Below are positions 44,208 through 52,932 of a stretch of DNA of 64,000 nucleotides, one piece after another. The notes under the pieces are model-generated. The model did not search any database. It was not told the origin of the DNA and saw only the letters and a program-made list of their open reading frames with translations. The translations under genes and the position numbers were made by a program. The DNA comes from Methanolobus sp. Its GTDB lineage: Archaea; Halobacteriota; Methanosarcinia; Methanosarcinales; Methanosarcinaceae. The DNA lies in assembly GCF_016278385.1 (NCBI RefSeq), contig NZ_JADQBY010000014.1:1-64000 (forward strand). The letters are read 5' to 3'. Within the stretch, counting starts at the first letter, position 1, and the number at the start of each line of letters is the position of its first letter.

Positions 44208-44816
44208 ATGAAAGACATCCACTCAACAGAATGTAACTACTTAACCTCTTCTATTTTATTAATGGCTGAACATCTTGAAAATGTAGCTGCCAAGCTTGAC
44301 AAGGACTCTGTCAAGCAGATGCTTGAAGATATAATGGGCGCAAAAAGAATCTTTGTGATGGGTGCCGGTCGCTCCGGACTTGTCGGAAGGGCATTTGCCA
44401 TGAGGCTGATGCATCTTGGACTTTCGTCCCATGTTGTAGGTGAGACAACGACTCCTGCTGTAAGTAAGGACGATGTGGTTATTGCTATTTCCGGCTCGGG
44501 GCAGACACGTTCAGTTTCAAATCTTGGACGCGTTGCCAAGGAGATAGGTGCTAAGCTTGTCACGATCACTTCCAATAAAGAATCAACATTAGGTGAATTA
44601 TCCGATACTGTGATAGTTCTCCCCGGAAGAACAAAGGATGATGCGGGTGGATATGTTGAGCGTCATATGCGTGGTGAATATACTTATCTTACGCCTCTTG
44701 GTACTTCCTTTGAAACATCTGCGAGCGTATTCCTTGATGCTCTAATTGCAGAGCTTATTTTTATTACAGGTGCTTCGGAAGAAGATCTTAAATCAAGACA
44801 CACAAATATTGAATAA
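44208..44816 (+). CDS. hxlB: 6-phospho-3-hexuloisomerase
   Basis: A 202-residue SIS-domain isomerase interconverting 3-hexulose-6-phosphate and fructose-6-phosphate. Archaea use it in reverse with hexulose phosphate synthase to make ribulose-5-phosphate and hence ribose for nucleotides. Visible motifs are MGAGRSGLVGRAFAMRLMHL at the N-terminal sugar-phosphate loop and AISGSGQTRSVSNL. GAGG precedes the ATG. hxlA or an Fae-HPS fusion is not in the window, but prs at 55155 uses the ribose-5-phosphate product. Confidence 0.93.
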   Translation: MKDIHSTECNYLTSSILLMAEHLENVAAKLDKDSVKQMLEDIMGAKRIFVMGAGRSGLVGRAFAMRLMHLGLSSHVVGETTTPAVSKDDVVIAISGSGQTRSVSNLGRVAKEIGAKLVTITSNKESTLGELSDTVIVLPGRTKDDAGGYVERHMRGEYTYLTPLGTSFETSASVFLDALIAELIFITGASEEDLKSRHTNIE

Positions 44817-44825
44817 AGTGATACT

Positions 44826-45947
44826 ATGCCTGGTTCGAAGTTCGCACAAAGGGTTCTGGATATGGATGTTTCCGGAATCAGAAAGATGTTTGAAGGGGCA
44901 GGTCCCAATTCCATAAATCTTGGTATTGGGCAACCTGACTTTGATACTCCGCAGCATATTAAGCAGGCTGCAATAGATGCTATTAATGAAGGTTTCACTG
45001 GTTATACGGCCGGTCCGGGTATTCCTGAACTTCGCCAGGCTTTAAGCTTTAAATTTAAAAGTGAGAACAACTTTGATGTTTCACAGGATGAGATTATTGT
45101 CACCTCCGGTGCATCAGAAGCACTCGAACTTGCAATTGCTTCCTTGGTAGATCCTGGGGATGAAGTGATGATTGCAAATCCTGGTTTTGTATCCTATAAT
45201 TCTCTGGTGAACATTATGGGTGGTCGCACGACTTCACTTCCACTTGCAGATGATCTTACAATAAGTCCCGAGTGTGTCCTTGATAAAATATCTCCAAAGA
45301 CAAAGGCAATTATTATTAATTCTCCTGCAAATCCCACAGGTGCGGTGCAAAGCAGAAATGATATGAAAGCATTTGCGGAGATTGCTGATGATCATGGGAT
45401 AACTATCATATCCGACGAGGTGTACGAGCATTTCATTTATGAAGGGGAGCATGTAAGTCCTGCTCAGTTTTCTGATAATGTTATAACGGTAAATGCAGTA
45501 TCTAAGACTTTTTCCATGACCGGGTGGAGAATAGGATATGTTGCTGCCAGAAAAGAGTACACTGAGCAGATGATCAAGGTTCACCAGTATGTGCAGGCAT
45601 GTGCTAATTCGATTGCGCAGAAGGCTGCATTTGCAGCTGTTGCGGGTCCAATGGATTCTGTATTTGCAATGCGTGATGAGTTCAAATCCCGCAGGGATAT
45701 GCTTGTAGAAGGTCTGAATTCAATTGGCTTGAATTGTGCTTCTCCAAAAGGTGCATTCTATGCTTTTCCTGAGGTACCGGAAGGTACGACTTCCGGGGAA
45801 ATTGCATCAAAATTAGTTTCCAACGGTGTTATAGTTGTGCCGGGAACTGCTTTTGGTGACCGTGGTGAGGGGCACATACGACTTTCCTATGCTTCATCCA
45901 TGGACAATCTGAAAAGTGCACTTGACATTATGAAAAAAGTATTGTGA
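44826..45947 (+). CDS. Class I PLP-dependent aminotransferase
   Basis: A 373-residue fold-type I aminotransferase. Features are the N-terminal NLGIGQPDFDTP, the central SPANPTGAV, the PLP lysine in VSKTFSMTGWRIGY (Lys-228 region), and the carboxylate-binding Arg in HIRLSYAS. It resembles aspartate/aromatic aminotransferases; the amino acid is not determined by sequence. The gene follows hxlB by 9 bases. Confidence 0.92.
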   Translation: MPGSKFAQRVLDMDVSGIRKMFEGAGPNSINLGIGQPDFDTPQHIKQAAIDAINEGFTGYTAGPGIPELRQALSFKFKSENNFDVSQDEIIVTSGASEALELAIASLVDPGDEVMIANPGFVSYNSLVNIMGGRTTSLPLADDLTISPECVLDKISPKTKAIIINSPANPTGAVQSRNDMKAFAEIADDHGITIISDEVYEHFIYEGEHVSPAQFSDNVITVNAVSKTFSMTGWRIGYVAARKEYTEQMIKVHQYVQACANSIAQKAAFAAVAGPMDSVFAMRDEFKSRRDMLVEGLNSIGLNCASPKGAFYAFPEVPEGTTSGEIASKLVSNGVIVVPGTAFGDRGEGHIRLSYASSMDNLKSALDIMKKVL

Positions 45948-45955
45948 TGATGGTC

Positions 45956-46963
45956 TTACTGGTCATCCATCGTTATCTTTTCGCCTTCAGTTTTCTCTTT
46001 TTCCTGAATAGCTATTTTTACCATATCAATAAGAGTTGAAGTGACTTCACTGACACCTTCATCTGTTGCAGTGGACATTTTCATATCTACAAAATCAAGT
46101 TCCCTGAACTGTGGCAGATCTGCCTTGTTTGCAACAACAAGTACTGGCAATTTAAACTCACTGCGAACTTCCTCAAGCATACGTTTCTGGTCTTCAATCT
46201 CATATCCACATGTTTCAGTTGCATCGATTATAAAAAGGACCACAGCATCCAGGTTCTTTAGTGCTGTTATTGCCTGCAATTCTATTTCATTGCGTTCTGA
46301 CATCGGTCTGTCAAGGAGTCCCGGGGTATCCATTACTTGATATCTGTCATTGTCAACGAAAAAGTGTCCGATAGAAACACCTTTTGTGGTAAATGGGTAT
46401 GGTGCTATTTCAGGTGTTGCTCCTGTTACCTTTGTAACGTAACTGGACTTCCCTATGTTAGGGTACCCTGCAACCACAATGGTTGGTTCATCATGAACTG
46501 ACGGAAGCTTTCGAAGTTTGTTACGGGCTTCGTTAAGGAAAAGCAAATCTTTGCTGATGGAGTCTACTATAGATGAAAGACGCCCAAAACACTGTTTTCT
46601 CACAGGCATGGGGTCCCTGCTTTTTCTCATTTTTCCCACATGATCTCTTGCAACTTCATGTATCTTTGCACTGGCCCAGTCAAGCCTGCTAAGGGATTTT
46701 CTCATTTCGTCAACGCCTACCATGACGTCTGCCAGTTCATAATAGAAAGGTGGTAGATTCTCAAAAGTAGGGAATCTTCTGACTATGTTCTTAAGATTAT
46801 CTGTAAGTATGTTGGCAGCTGTCAATACCATGGATTCATTAGCTTCTAGAGCTGTTTTTCTTCCGGAAATGGTTTTTCCTGACATTGCCCTGGTAGCTCT
46901 TCTGAACGACTTGTTCAGTAATTCTTCCGATGTAGGGACTGTATTTATTTTTTCAAAAATCAT
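45956..46963 (-). CDS. Nog1-family GTPase
   Basis: A 335-residue GTPase of the Nog1 branch, which in eukaryotes acts in late 60S ribosome assembly. An N-terminal helical region (about 1-160) precedes the G domain: G1 GYPNIGKSS, G3 DTPGLLDRPM, G4 NKADLP and G5 STATD. Archaeal Nog1 is shorter than the eukaryotic form because the C-terminal extension is missing. The gene is convergent with the aminotransferase (8 bases apart). Confidence 0.93.
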   Translation of the reverse strand: MIFEKINTVPTSEELLNKSFRRATRAMSGKTISGRKTALEANESMVLTAANILTDNLKNIVRRFPTFENLPPFYYELADVMVGVDEMRKSLSRLDWASAKIHEVARDHVGKMRKSRDPMPVRKQCFGRLSSIVDSISKDLLFLNEARNKLRKLPSVHDEPTIVVAGYPNIGKSSYVTKVTGATPEIAPYPFTTKGVSIGHFFVDNDRYQVMDTPGLLDRPMSERNEIELQAITALKNLDAVVLFIIDATETCGYEIEDQKRMLEEVRSEFKLPVLVVANKADLPQFRELDFVDMKMSTATDEGVSEVTSTLIDMVKIAIQEKEKTEGEKITMDDQ

Positions 46964-47050
46964 GTTTCTTCCTGTTGCGCTTCAAAATCACTTTAAGGTA
47001 TAAGTCCCTATTCCTATAAATATAATCGTTTCTAATATCCGTCGGGTGAA

Positions 47051-47066
47051 ATACTATATTTTATAT
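47051..47066 (+). promoter_or_regulatory. TATA box of the HTH-CBS gene
   Basis: The run actatattttatatag lies about 53 nt before the ATG at 47119. The predicted transcript would have a leader of about 25-30 nt. Confidence 0.45.
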
Positions 47067-47118
47067 AGCTCCTTTGAGTATGTATAAACTATATTTGAGT
47101 TGATGGACCGGTGATTTT

Positions 47119-47994
47119 ATGGAACTGACTCCCATACAGAAAGATATTCTCATAGCACTAATCAATTTACAGAGAGAAAAAGATCGTGCTGTCAAAGGTG
47201 AAGAAATTGCAGAGCTTATTAGTCGTAACCCTGGCACTGTTCGGAATCAGATGCAATCCTTGAAAGTCCTTGGCCTTGTTGAAGGTGTTCCCGGTCCCAA
47301 AGGTGGCTATAAAGCAACAGGTGATGCTTATGAAGCTTTAAGCATTACTGCAATGGATCACGAAGCAAAAGTACCAATATATAGAAATGACATCCTTGTG
47401 GATGGCGCAACAGTAGCCGAGATAAGTTTCACTACGGTAAGACACCCGGATCTCTGTCATGGTATGATACGGGTTCTTGGCAACATTAAGGGTTTTGAGC
47501 AGGGTGATCTTGTCCAGATGGGTCCCACTCCTGTGAATAAATTGGTAGTTCGCGGCGAGATAGTAGGAAGGGATGATACTAAGAACACTCTTGTTTTCTC
47601 TATAAATGAGATGATATCTCTGCCAAAGAAACCTGTGAAGAATTATGCCCGCACAAATATGATATCAATAAGTGGAAATGCCTCTATTCAGGAAACAGCA
47701 CGTATGCTTGTGGAACATGGTATACATGGTGCCCCGGTGATTGATAATGATGAGTTACTTGGTGTTGTTACATTTACAGATATAGGCGATGCTGTTGCAA
47801 GTGGTAAAATGACTGCTAAGGTCAAGGATATAATGAGTCGTGACCTCATAACAGTGGATTCAGAAACATCCCTTTATGATGCTGTGAAGGTATTTGACGA
47901 ACACAACATTGGGTTTTTGCTGGTTGCTTATGATGGCGTACCAAAAGGGATCCTATCCAAAAAGGATGTTTTCCATGAACTGATAGGTTATTAA
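47119..47994 (+). CDS. Winged-helix/CBS regulator
   Basis: A 291-residue protein with an N-terminal winged helix (about 5-70, EEIAELISRNPGTVRNQM, then the GPKGGYKAT wing), a middle beta-rich domain (about 80-165) and a C-terminal CBS pair (about 172-291) with the typical GIHGAPVIDNDELLGVVT pattern. CBS pairs bind adenine nucleotides, so it is likely an energy- or nucleotide-responsive regulator. Target genes are unknown. It is convergent with hisE by 2 bases. Confidence 0.88.
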   Translation: MELTPIQKDILIALINLQREKDRAVKGEEIAELISRNPGTVRNQMQSLKVLGLVEGVPGPKGGYKATGDAYEALSITAMDHEAKVPIYRNDILVDGATVAEISFTTVRHPDLCHGMIRVLGNIKGFEQGDLVQMGPTPVNKLVVRGEIVGRDDTKNTLVFSINEMISLPKKPVKNYARTNMISISGNASIQETARMLVEHGIHGAPVIDNDELLGVVTFTDIGDAVASGKMTAKVKDIMSRDLITVDSETSLYDAVKVFDEHNIGFLLVAYDGVPKGILSKKDVFHELIGY

Positions 47995-47996
47995 AA

Positions 47997-48296
47997 CTAT
48001 TTTCTTCTTTTCTTAAGTTCAGTGGCAATCTCTTCAAGGGTAATTCCCTTGGCCACAAACATTACCATAAGGTGGAAAAGCAGATCAGATGATTCATATA
48101 TCATCTCTTCTCGATTATCACTTTTCACAGCAAGGATTGTTTCAATAGATTCTTCTCCTACTTTTTCCAGTATTTTGTCAATACCTTTTCTGTGGTCGAG
48201 TAAGGAGCACACATAGGACTCTTCAACAGGATTATCTTTCCTGTCTTTTATAATTGCATATAATTCGTCAAATATTGAAAGGTCTGTATCAGTCAT
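47997..48296 (-). CDS. hisE: Phosphoribosyl-ATP pyrophosphatase
   Basis: A 99-residue HisE, an all-alpha NTP pyrophosphohydrolase acting on the second step of histidine synthesis (hydrolysis of phosphoribosyl-ATP). Metal-binding acidic residues lie in [13 protein letters not shown], and the second helix has the family pattern [14 protein letters not shown]. HisE stands alone here, whereas many archaea fuse it with HisI. The leader upstream contains an inverted repeat (48397-48453). Confidence 0.95.
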   Translation of the reverse strand: MTDTDLSIFDELYAIIKDRKDNPVEESYVCSLLDHRKGIDKILEKVGEESIETILAVKSDNREEMIYESSDLLFHLMVMFVAKGITLEEIATELKKRRK

Positions 48297-48396
48297 GATT
48301 TATCCTTCCCACTTATATGGTAATAATATTTCCCTTTTATGACTAAAGGTGTCCTTAAGTCATAGCCAATCAAAACAACAGAAAAGCAGTCGTAGT

Positions 48397-48453
48397 GACG
48401 TTGGTTGTAATCCACACACAATATGACGGAATGGTGTTGGTTGTACCAACGTC
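48397..48453. repeat. Nine-base perfect inverted repeat upstream of hisE
   Basis: GACGTTGGT at 48397-48405 pairs with ACCAACGTC at 48445-48453 around a loop of 39 bases. Inside, GTTGGTTGTA occurs twice (48400-48409 and again at about 48435-48444). The structure lies about 100 bases upstream of the hisE start and 66 bases after the homoaconitase-like stop, so it could be part of the hisE leader or a regulator site. Its significance is unproven. Confidence 0.55.
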
Positions 48454-48518
48454 TGAAACTATCATATTAATTTCTGTAATATATCTTTTGTGGTCTTGCT
48501 ATATAAAAGGAAAAGAGA

Positions 48519-49799
48519 TCAGATCTTTCTTGGATCTGTTATCTCTCCGGTCAGTGCGGAAGCTGCTGCGGTTGCAGGTGAACTTAGATATACAAATGAC
48601 TGTGGACTTCCTTCACGTCCCTTGAAGTTACGGTTGGATGTTGCCAGTCCTACTTCTCCGTCACCAAGAAGTCCGAAAGAACCGCCCATACATGGGCCAC
48701 AACATGGTGATTCCACCATTGCCCCAGCTTCCATGAACTGTTCTACATAACCTGCCCTGAGCACTTTCATGTATTCTGTTCTGGATGCAGGAATAATAAG
48801 AAGTCTTACACCTTTTGCAACAGGCTCGTCACCCATCATCTTTGCAACAACCTCGATATCCTCAAATCTTCCGTTGGTACAGGAACCTACAAACACCTGA
48901 TCTACTTTTATTCCTTCTACTTCTGTTACCGGTTTAACGTTGTCTACGTTGTGTGGACATGCAACCTGTGGTTCAAGATTGCTTACATCATACTTGTGGA
49001 GTTCGCATTCTGCGTCTTCATCGGATGCCCAGTATGGATCAAACTCATAGTCCGGTATGCGTTCTTTGAGGTAGTTCTCGGTAACTTTATCAGCTTCAAT
49101 TATGCCTGCCTTCCCTCCCATCTCGATTGCCATGTTAGAGATGGTCATGCGTTCAGACATTGACATTGCATCGATGGTTGAGCCTGCATACTCTGCTGCC
49201 ATGTATCTTGCTCCTTCTGCACCTACATCTCCAATGAGGTGGAGAATTACATCCTTTGAATATACGTGCTTTGGAAGTTTTCCTTCGACCTCAAACCTGA
49301 TAGTCTCAGGTACCTTAAACCAGAGCTTTCCTGATGCAAATACTGCTGCCATATCAGTTGAGCCGATGCCTGTTGAGAATGCGCCAAGTGAGCCATAGGC
49401 ACAGGTATGGGAGTCAGAACCTACTACAAGGTCTCCTGGCTTTACGTGTCCCTTCTCAGGCATTACCTGATGGCAGACACCCTCGTAAACGTCATAATTA
49501 ATAATTCCCTGCTCTTTAGCAAATTTCCTGAGCATGGTGTGGTTGGCTGCAGCGTTCAGTGAGTCTGCAGGAACCTGATGGTCGAAAAGAATTACTATCT
49601 TGCTTGGGTCCCATACTTTCTTCTCTTCCTTGTCCCTCATTATCTCGTAGAATCCTTCTACTGCGAGGGGTCCGGTGATATCATGGGTCATTGCCCTGTC
49701 TATATTTGCCAGTACGAATTCTCCGGCTTTAACCGTCTTACCGGCAGCCTTTGAAAATATCTTCTCAGAGATTGTCATTGGTTGTTTATTAGTGGACAT
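48519..49799 (-). CDS. Homoaconitase/3-isopropylmalate dehydratase-type large subunit
   Basis: A 426-residue [4Fe-4S] hydro-lyase. Cluster Cys residues lie in VGSCTNGR and PCCGPCMGG, with further catalytic residues in LFDHQVPAD and [14 protein letters not shown]. In methanogens two paralogues serve leucine (LeuC) and coenzyme B (HacA/AksD) synthesis. The tail [20 protein letters not shown] is shared by both groups, so I do not assign one firmly. The small subunit gene is not adjacent. Confidence 0.9.
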   Translation of the reverse strand: MSTNKQPMTISEKIFSKAAGKTVKAGEFVLANIDRAMTHDITGPLAVEGFYEIMRDKEEKKVWDPSKIVILFDHQVPADSLNAAANHTMLRKFAKEQGIINYDVYEGVCHQVMPEKGHVKPGDLVVGSDSHTCAYGSLGAFSTGIGSTDMAAVFASGKLWFKVPETIRFEVEGKLPKHVYSKDVILHLIGDVGAEGARYMAAEYAGSTIDAMSMSERMTISNMAIEMGGKAGIIEADKVTENYLKERIPDYEFDPYWASDEDAECELHKYDVSNLEPQVACPHNVDNVKPVTEVEGIKVDQVFVGSCTNGRFEDIEVVAKMMGDEPVAKGVRLLIIPASRTEYMKVLRAGYVEQFMEAGAMVESPCCGPCMGGSFGLLGDGEVGLATSNRNFKGREGSPQSFVYLSSPATAAASALTGEITDPRKI

Positions 49800-49853
49800 G
49801 TTTATTCCTGCATAATGTTTATTTATTATAAATCAATTGATAAATGAAAGTAT

Positions 49854-50564
49854 TCAAATATTCTTCGTAACTTTACAAGTTCCCTCGCTATTATGGACGA
49901 CGTAATTTAAGTAGCCTTGTTTCAAGTTAGATTTTGCGATAATATTCCCTATTTTAGCTGGTATGAATCCGTCATAGTTCTTATATGTAAGGATGGTGTC
50001 CTGCAGTTCACCAAGATATCTCTTAAGCAGCATACCTGCAATTTCCTTGCTGTCCTGTTTTGTTATTTCTCCGCCAATTCCTTCACATTCGGACGCCCTA
50101 AGTTCGAGTTCTTCCATGTAAAAAGGGTATGTGCTGCATAAAAGTGGCCGCAGCTCATAAATGCTGCATTTGCTGTCCTTTTTTTCTTCAGGAATAAATA
50201 CGCAGTCCCCGTTATTTTTCCTTTGAAGCATCCAGCCAAAAGTATGGATATTGCCATCTTCGTCTATCATGCCGGATTCCCCTTGAAGGTAACACTCATC
50301 CTGCAGAGAATTTGCTTCTATGTTCAGTGGTTCTACTATAGCTTTCCACGTAAGGTCACTACCTTTCTGTATCCTGCGGATTTCATCGGGAACAACAGCA
50401 ACCCGGTTATCTCCAAATTCACGTCGGCAACATTTCCCGCACATAAGGCACTTAAACCCGATGTTACATATTTCCTCCGCAAGTTCATCCTGACTGATAT
50501 GCTTTGCAGCTTCTCGCTCTTCCTCAATTCGCTTGATAAGTATTTCTCTGAATTTGGCGTTCAT
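49854..50564 (-). CDS. YkgJ-family cysteine-cluster protein
   Basis: A 236-residue member of the YkgJ/UPF0153 group. Cys residues cluster as C-x2-C-x2-CC (CLMCGKCCRREFG, about residues 35-45) and in DCVFIPE...CSIYELRPLLCSTYPFYM, the pattern expected for an iron-sulfur or zinc site. The biochemical role is unknown, although related proteins act in metal-dependent modification. It is followed downstream, 54 bases away, by the homoaconitase-like gene on the same strand. Confidence 0.87.
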   Translation of the reverse strand: MNAKFREILIKRIEEEREAAKHISQDELAEEICNIGFKCLMCGKCCRREFGDNRVAVVPDEIRRIQKGSDLTWKAIVEPLNIEANSLQDECYLQGESGMIDEDGNIHTFGWMLQRKNNGDCVFIPEEKKDSKCSIYELRPLLCSTYPFYMEELELRASECEGIGGEITKQDSKEIAGMLLKRYLGELQDTILTYKNYDGFIPAKIGNIIAKSNLKQGYLNYVVHNSEGTCKVTKNI

Positions 50565-51343
50565 TTTTCTGATATGATTTGAATTTGTTTTTTTTCTGTT
50601 TGATGTAATACCATATATAAATTCAGATAGTGCATGGGTTCAATACTGGTAGGGTAATATACATTATATTTTATCGATTATTTAATATGTATTTGTAACT
50701 GCATGTTTGCATTACGTAGTCATAGAATGCTGGCATGACATTATGGATTTAAAGCAGTGTAGGTGCATGGGTTGTATATAAGGTAAAAGCTAGTTTTTGT
50801 AATGTAGTAGTTTAGTTAAAGGGGTAATAGGGAAGTAGATTTCGTAGTCTGTTTTCCTGTTAGTTTCTTGTGTTGGTGGCAAGGTATGCATCATATGTGT
50901 GTGGTGTGGTACACTATTTGCATGCGCAGTATGATATAATATTTATATGTAAATGTATGATTGGTGTTGTATGATTGTGTAAGGGAGGTGCATATCACAT
51001 ACAATTTATGGGCTTATATTTCATGTAATGTATGAACTTTGTTTTATGTGGCGGTTCGTTTTCAATTGTGCAGCTTCTCTTTTCATAACACAATTATAAT
51101 CCTATATTTGTTAGTTTACACCCTATCGAGATTAATTTGCCTATCTTGTTTTGGATGCTGCATGTTTTATAATTGGTTGCTATCGCTAATCGTTTTCTGG
51201 CATATGCAAAGCTATGGCTGCGGGTTACATTGTAGTCGGATTTGTATAGTTTGTGTATATATCCTTTAACAACTATAATCACATATGCATATTTAGTAAC
51301 ATGCATTTCAGTATACGTGTGTTAAAAAAAGTATTCTACAGAC
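50565..51343. other. Gene-free 779-base stretch with strong G-over-C skew
   Basis: No credible gene is seen. From 50761 to 51000 I count 68 G and 18 C on the plus strand, with T also abundant, a skew far beyond the rest of the window. GTGCATGGGTT occurs at 50630-50640 and 50763-50773, and a perfect-looking ribosome binding site (GGGAGGTG) at about 50983-50990 has no following start. The stretch separates the 5' end of the YkgJ gene from the 3' end of the RCK-DHH gene, both minus. It might be a non-coding RNA or degraded foreign DNA. Confidence 0.6.
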
Positions 51344-52828
51344 TTATTCGTCTGTATCTTCGACACCGACCGCTCCAAGGAATCTTTTTACGACTGCCTC
51401 ATTAACAAGTCTCAGGAGGGTCTGGCGGTCCTTTGCAGCGCTAAATACTCCCAGTGGTACCTGTGCAGCTGCTGCAGTTGCATGTCCTCCGCCTGCATCT
51501 TCTCCAAATGCACGTTTCATAATGTCGCCCAGATTGACTCTGATATCACTACTGCGTCCGGAAATGTATATCTTTTCATCTGTAACTCCGAACACTATAG
51601 AAGTTGAGATGCCTTCAAGGTTAAGGAGATAGTCTGCAGCTTGTGGTAATGTATCCCTGTTGCGTATGCTTCCCACATTCGAGAGAAGGTAACTTCCAAT
51701 TACCTGGCGGCTGTTTATAGCCTCACCAAGTACGTCCAGCGTTTCTATTGACATAGAAGGACGTTCCAGTTGTTCAAGGATGTCATGGTCTGAGAGAGGG
51801 TACAGATATGAAGCTGCAGAAAGATCAGCAGAATCCGTATTCCTCTTGAAGTCAAGTGTATCAGTCCTGATGCCATACAACAGTGCAGTTGCCAGTCCAC
51901 TGTCAATATCTACATTTAGTTCTTGAAGGTATTTTGTCAGTATGGTGGCAGCAGCGCCTACATTTGGTCGGATATCTATAAAGTCTGCATCTATCTCGGC
52001 ATCCGGTAGCGGATGATGGTCAACGATTATGTTCACGCGTGTTTCAGGTGGTAGGGAATTGTTTGCACCGGGCGTCGCACAATCTACCAGTGCAAAGTTT
52101 TCATATCCTGTGAAACCTACATCTTCTGATCTGTAAAGATCTATTCCAAGCAGATTAACAAAAGCCTTGTTTTCCTGATGTCCTATTTCTCCGTGATATA
52201 TTATGTCTGAAATGACATTGAAAGTCGTTGCGATCCTTTGTAGTGCAAGGGCACTGGATATAGCATCAGGGTCCGGGTTATCATGAACCACAATAGCAAG
52301 TTTCTTTCCTCGGTTGGCCTCGAACCATTGGGTCAGTTTATTTCCCCTGCGCATCGCTTCAGCACGCTCAAGTGATCTGGAAAGCGACTTAGCTACCATT
52401 CTGGGTGGCATTATAACAAGGTCTGCACCCATTGTTTCCATTTCCTGCATGGTTATAACATCGGGAGCTCTCACAACACAATAAATCTCTTGGGATACCT
52501 TATTCCTGACATTCTTAAGAGCAGCCTTATTTGCTTTTGAGTCAGAGCTAAGAATAAGTATTCCTGCAAGGTTCTTGGTGTTGATCATGTCAAAAAGGTT
52601 GGGATCACTGACATCACCAACCATGGCTTCATAGGCTTCCTCACGAAGTGTTTCCACTTTCTGAGAGTCCTTGTCTACAATAATAAGCTCTTTGTCAAGT
52701 TCTCTTAGTTCCTTGGCTAAAGCAAAACCAAAACTCCCACTTCCAAGTATGAGATATGTGGGCTTGATTTTTGATTTGTCAGTTGCGTTAATCTCCTTTG
52801 CAACGGTGTTAATAGAAACGACCTCCAT
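51344..52828 (-). CDS. RCK_N-DHH/DHHA1 phosphoesterase fusion
   Basis: A 494-residue fusion. The N-terminal Rossmann RCK domain (about 24-150, ILGSGSFGFALAKEL) resembles TrkA-N regulators of K+ channels and binds NAD(H) or nucleotides. The C-terminal DHH/DHHA1 phosphoesterase has HDNPDPDAISSAL, VDHHPLP and the GGGHATAAAA DHHA1 motif. DHH/DHHA1 enzymes hydrolyse cyclic dinucleotides such as c-di-AMP or short RNAs. The RCK fusion suggests a link of such signalling to K+ or redox state, but that is inference. Confidence 0.9.
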   Translation of the reverse strand: MEVVSINTVAKEINATDKSKIKPTYLILGSGSFGFALAKELRELDKELIIVDKDSQKVETLREEAYEAMVGDVSDPNLFDMINTKNLAGILILSSDSKANKAALKNVRNKVSQEIYCVVRAPDVITMQEMETMGADLVIMPPRMVAKSLSRSLERAEAMRRGNKLTQWFEANRGKKLAIVVHDNPDPDAISSALALQRIATTFNVISDIIYHGEIGHQENKAFVNLLGIDLYRSEDVGFTGYENFALVDCATPGANNSLPPETRVNIIVDHHPLPDAEIDADFIDIRPNVGAAATILTKYLQELNVDIDSGLATALLYGIRTDTLDFKRNTDSADLSAASYLYPLSDHDILEQLERPSMSIETLDVLGEAINSRQVIGSYLLSNVGSIRNRDTLPQAADYLLNLEGISTSIVFGVTDEKIYISGRSSDIRVNLGDIMKRAFGEDAGGGHATAAAAQVPLGVFSAAKDRQTLLRLVNEAVVKRFLGAVGVEDTDE

Positions 52829-52932
52829 TTTGTATAAGAGTTATATTAGCATAAAATGATTTTGAATAAAATAACAGAAATAAATACATCAACTGCTAAA
52901 TAGAATGCAAACTAAGGAATAAATAGGTAACT

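Noticed and set aside
50983-51010. A short gene behind the GGGAGGTG sequence in the skewed spacer
   Set aside because: No ATG, GTG or TTG with a meaningful frame follows at usable distance.
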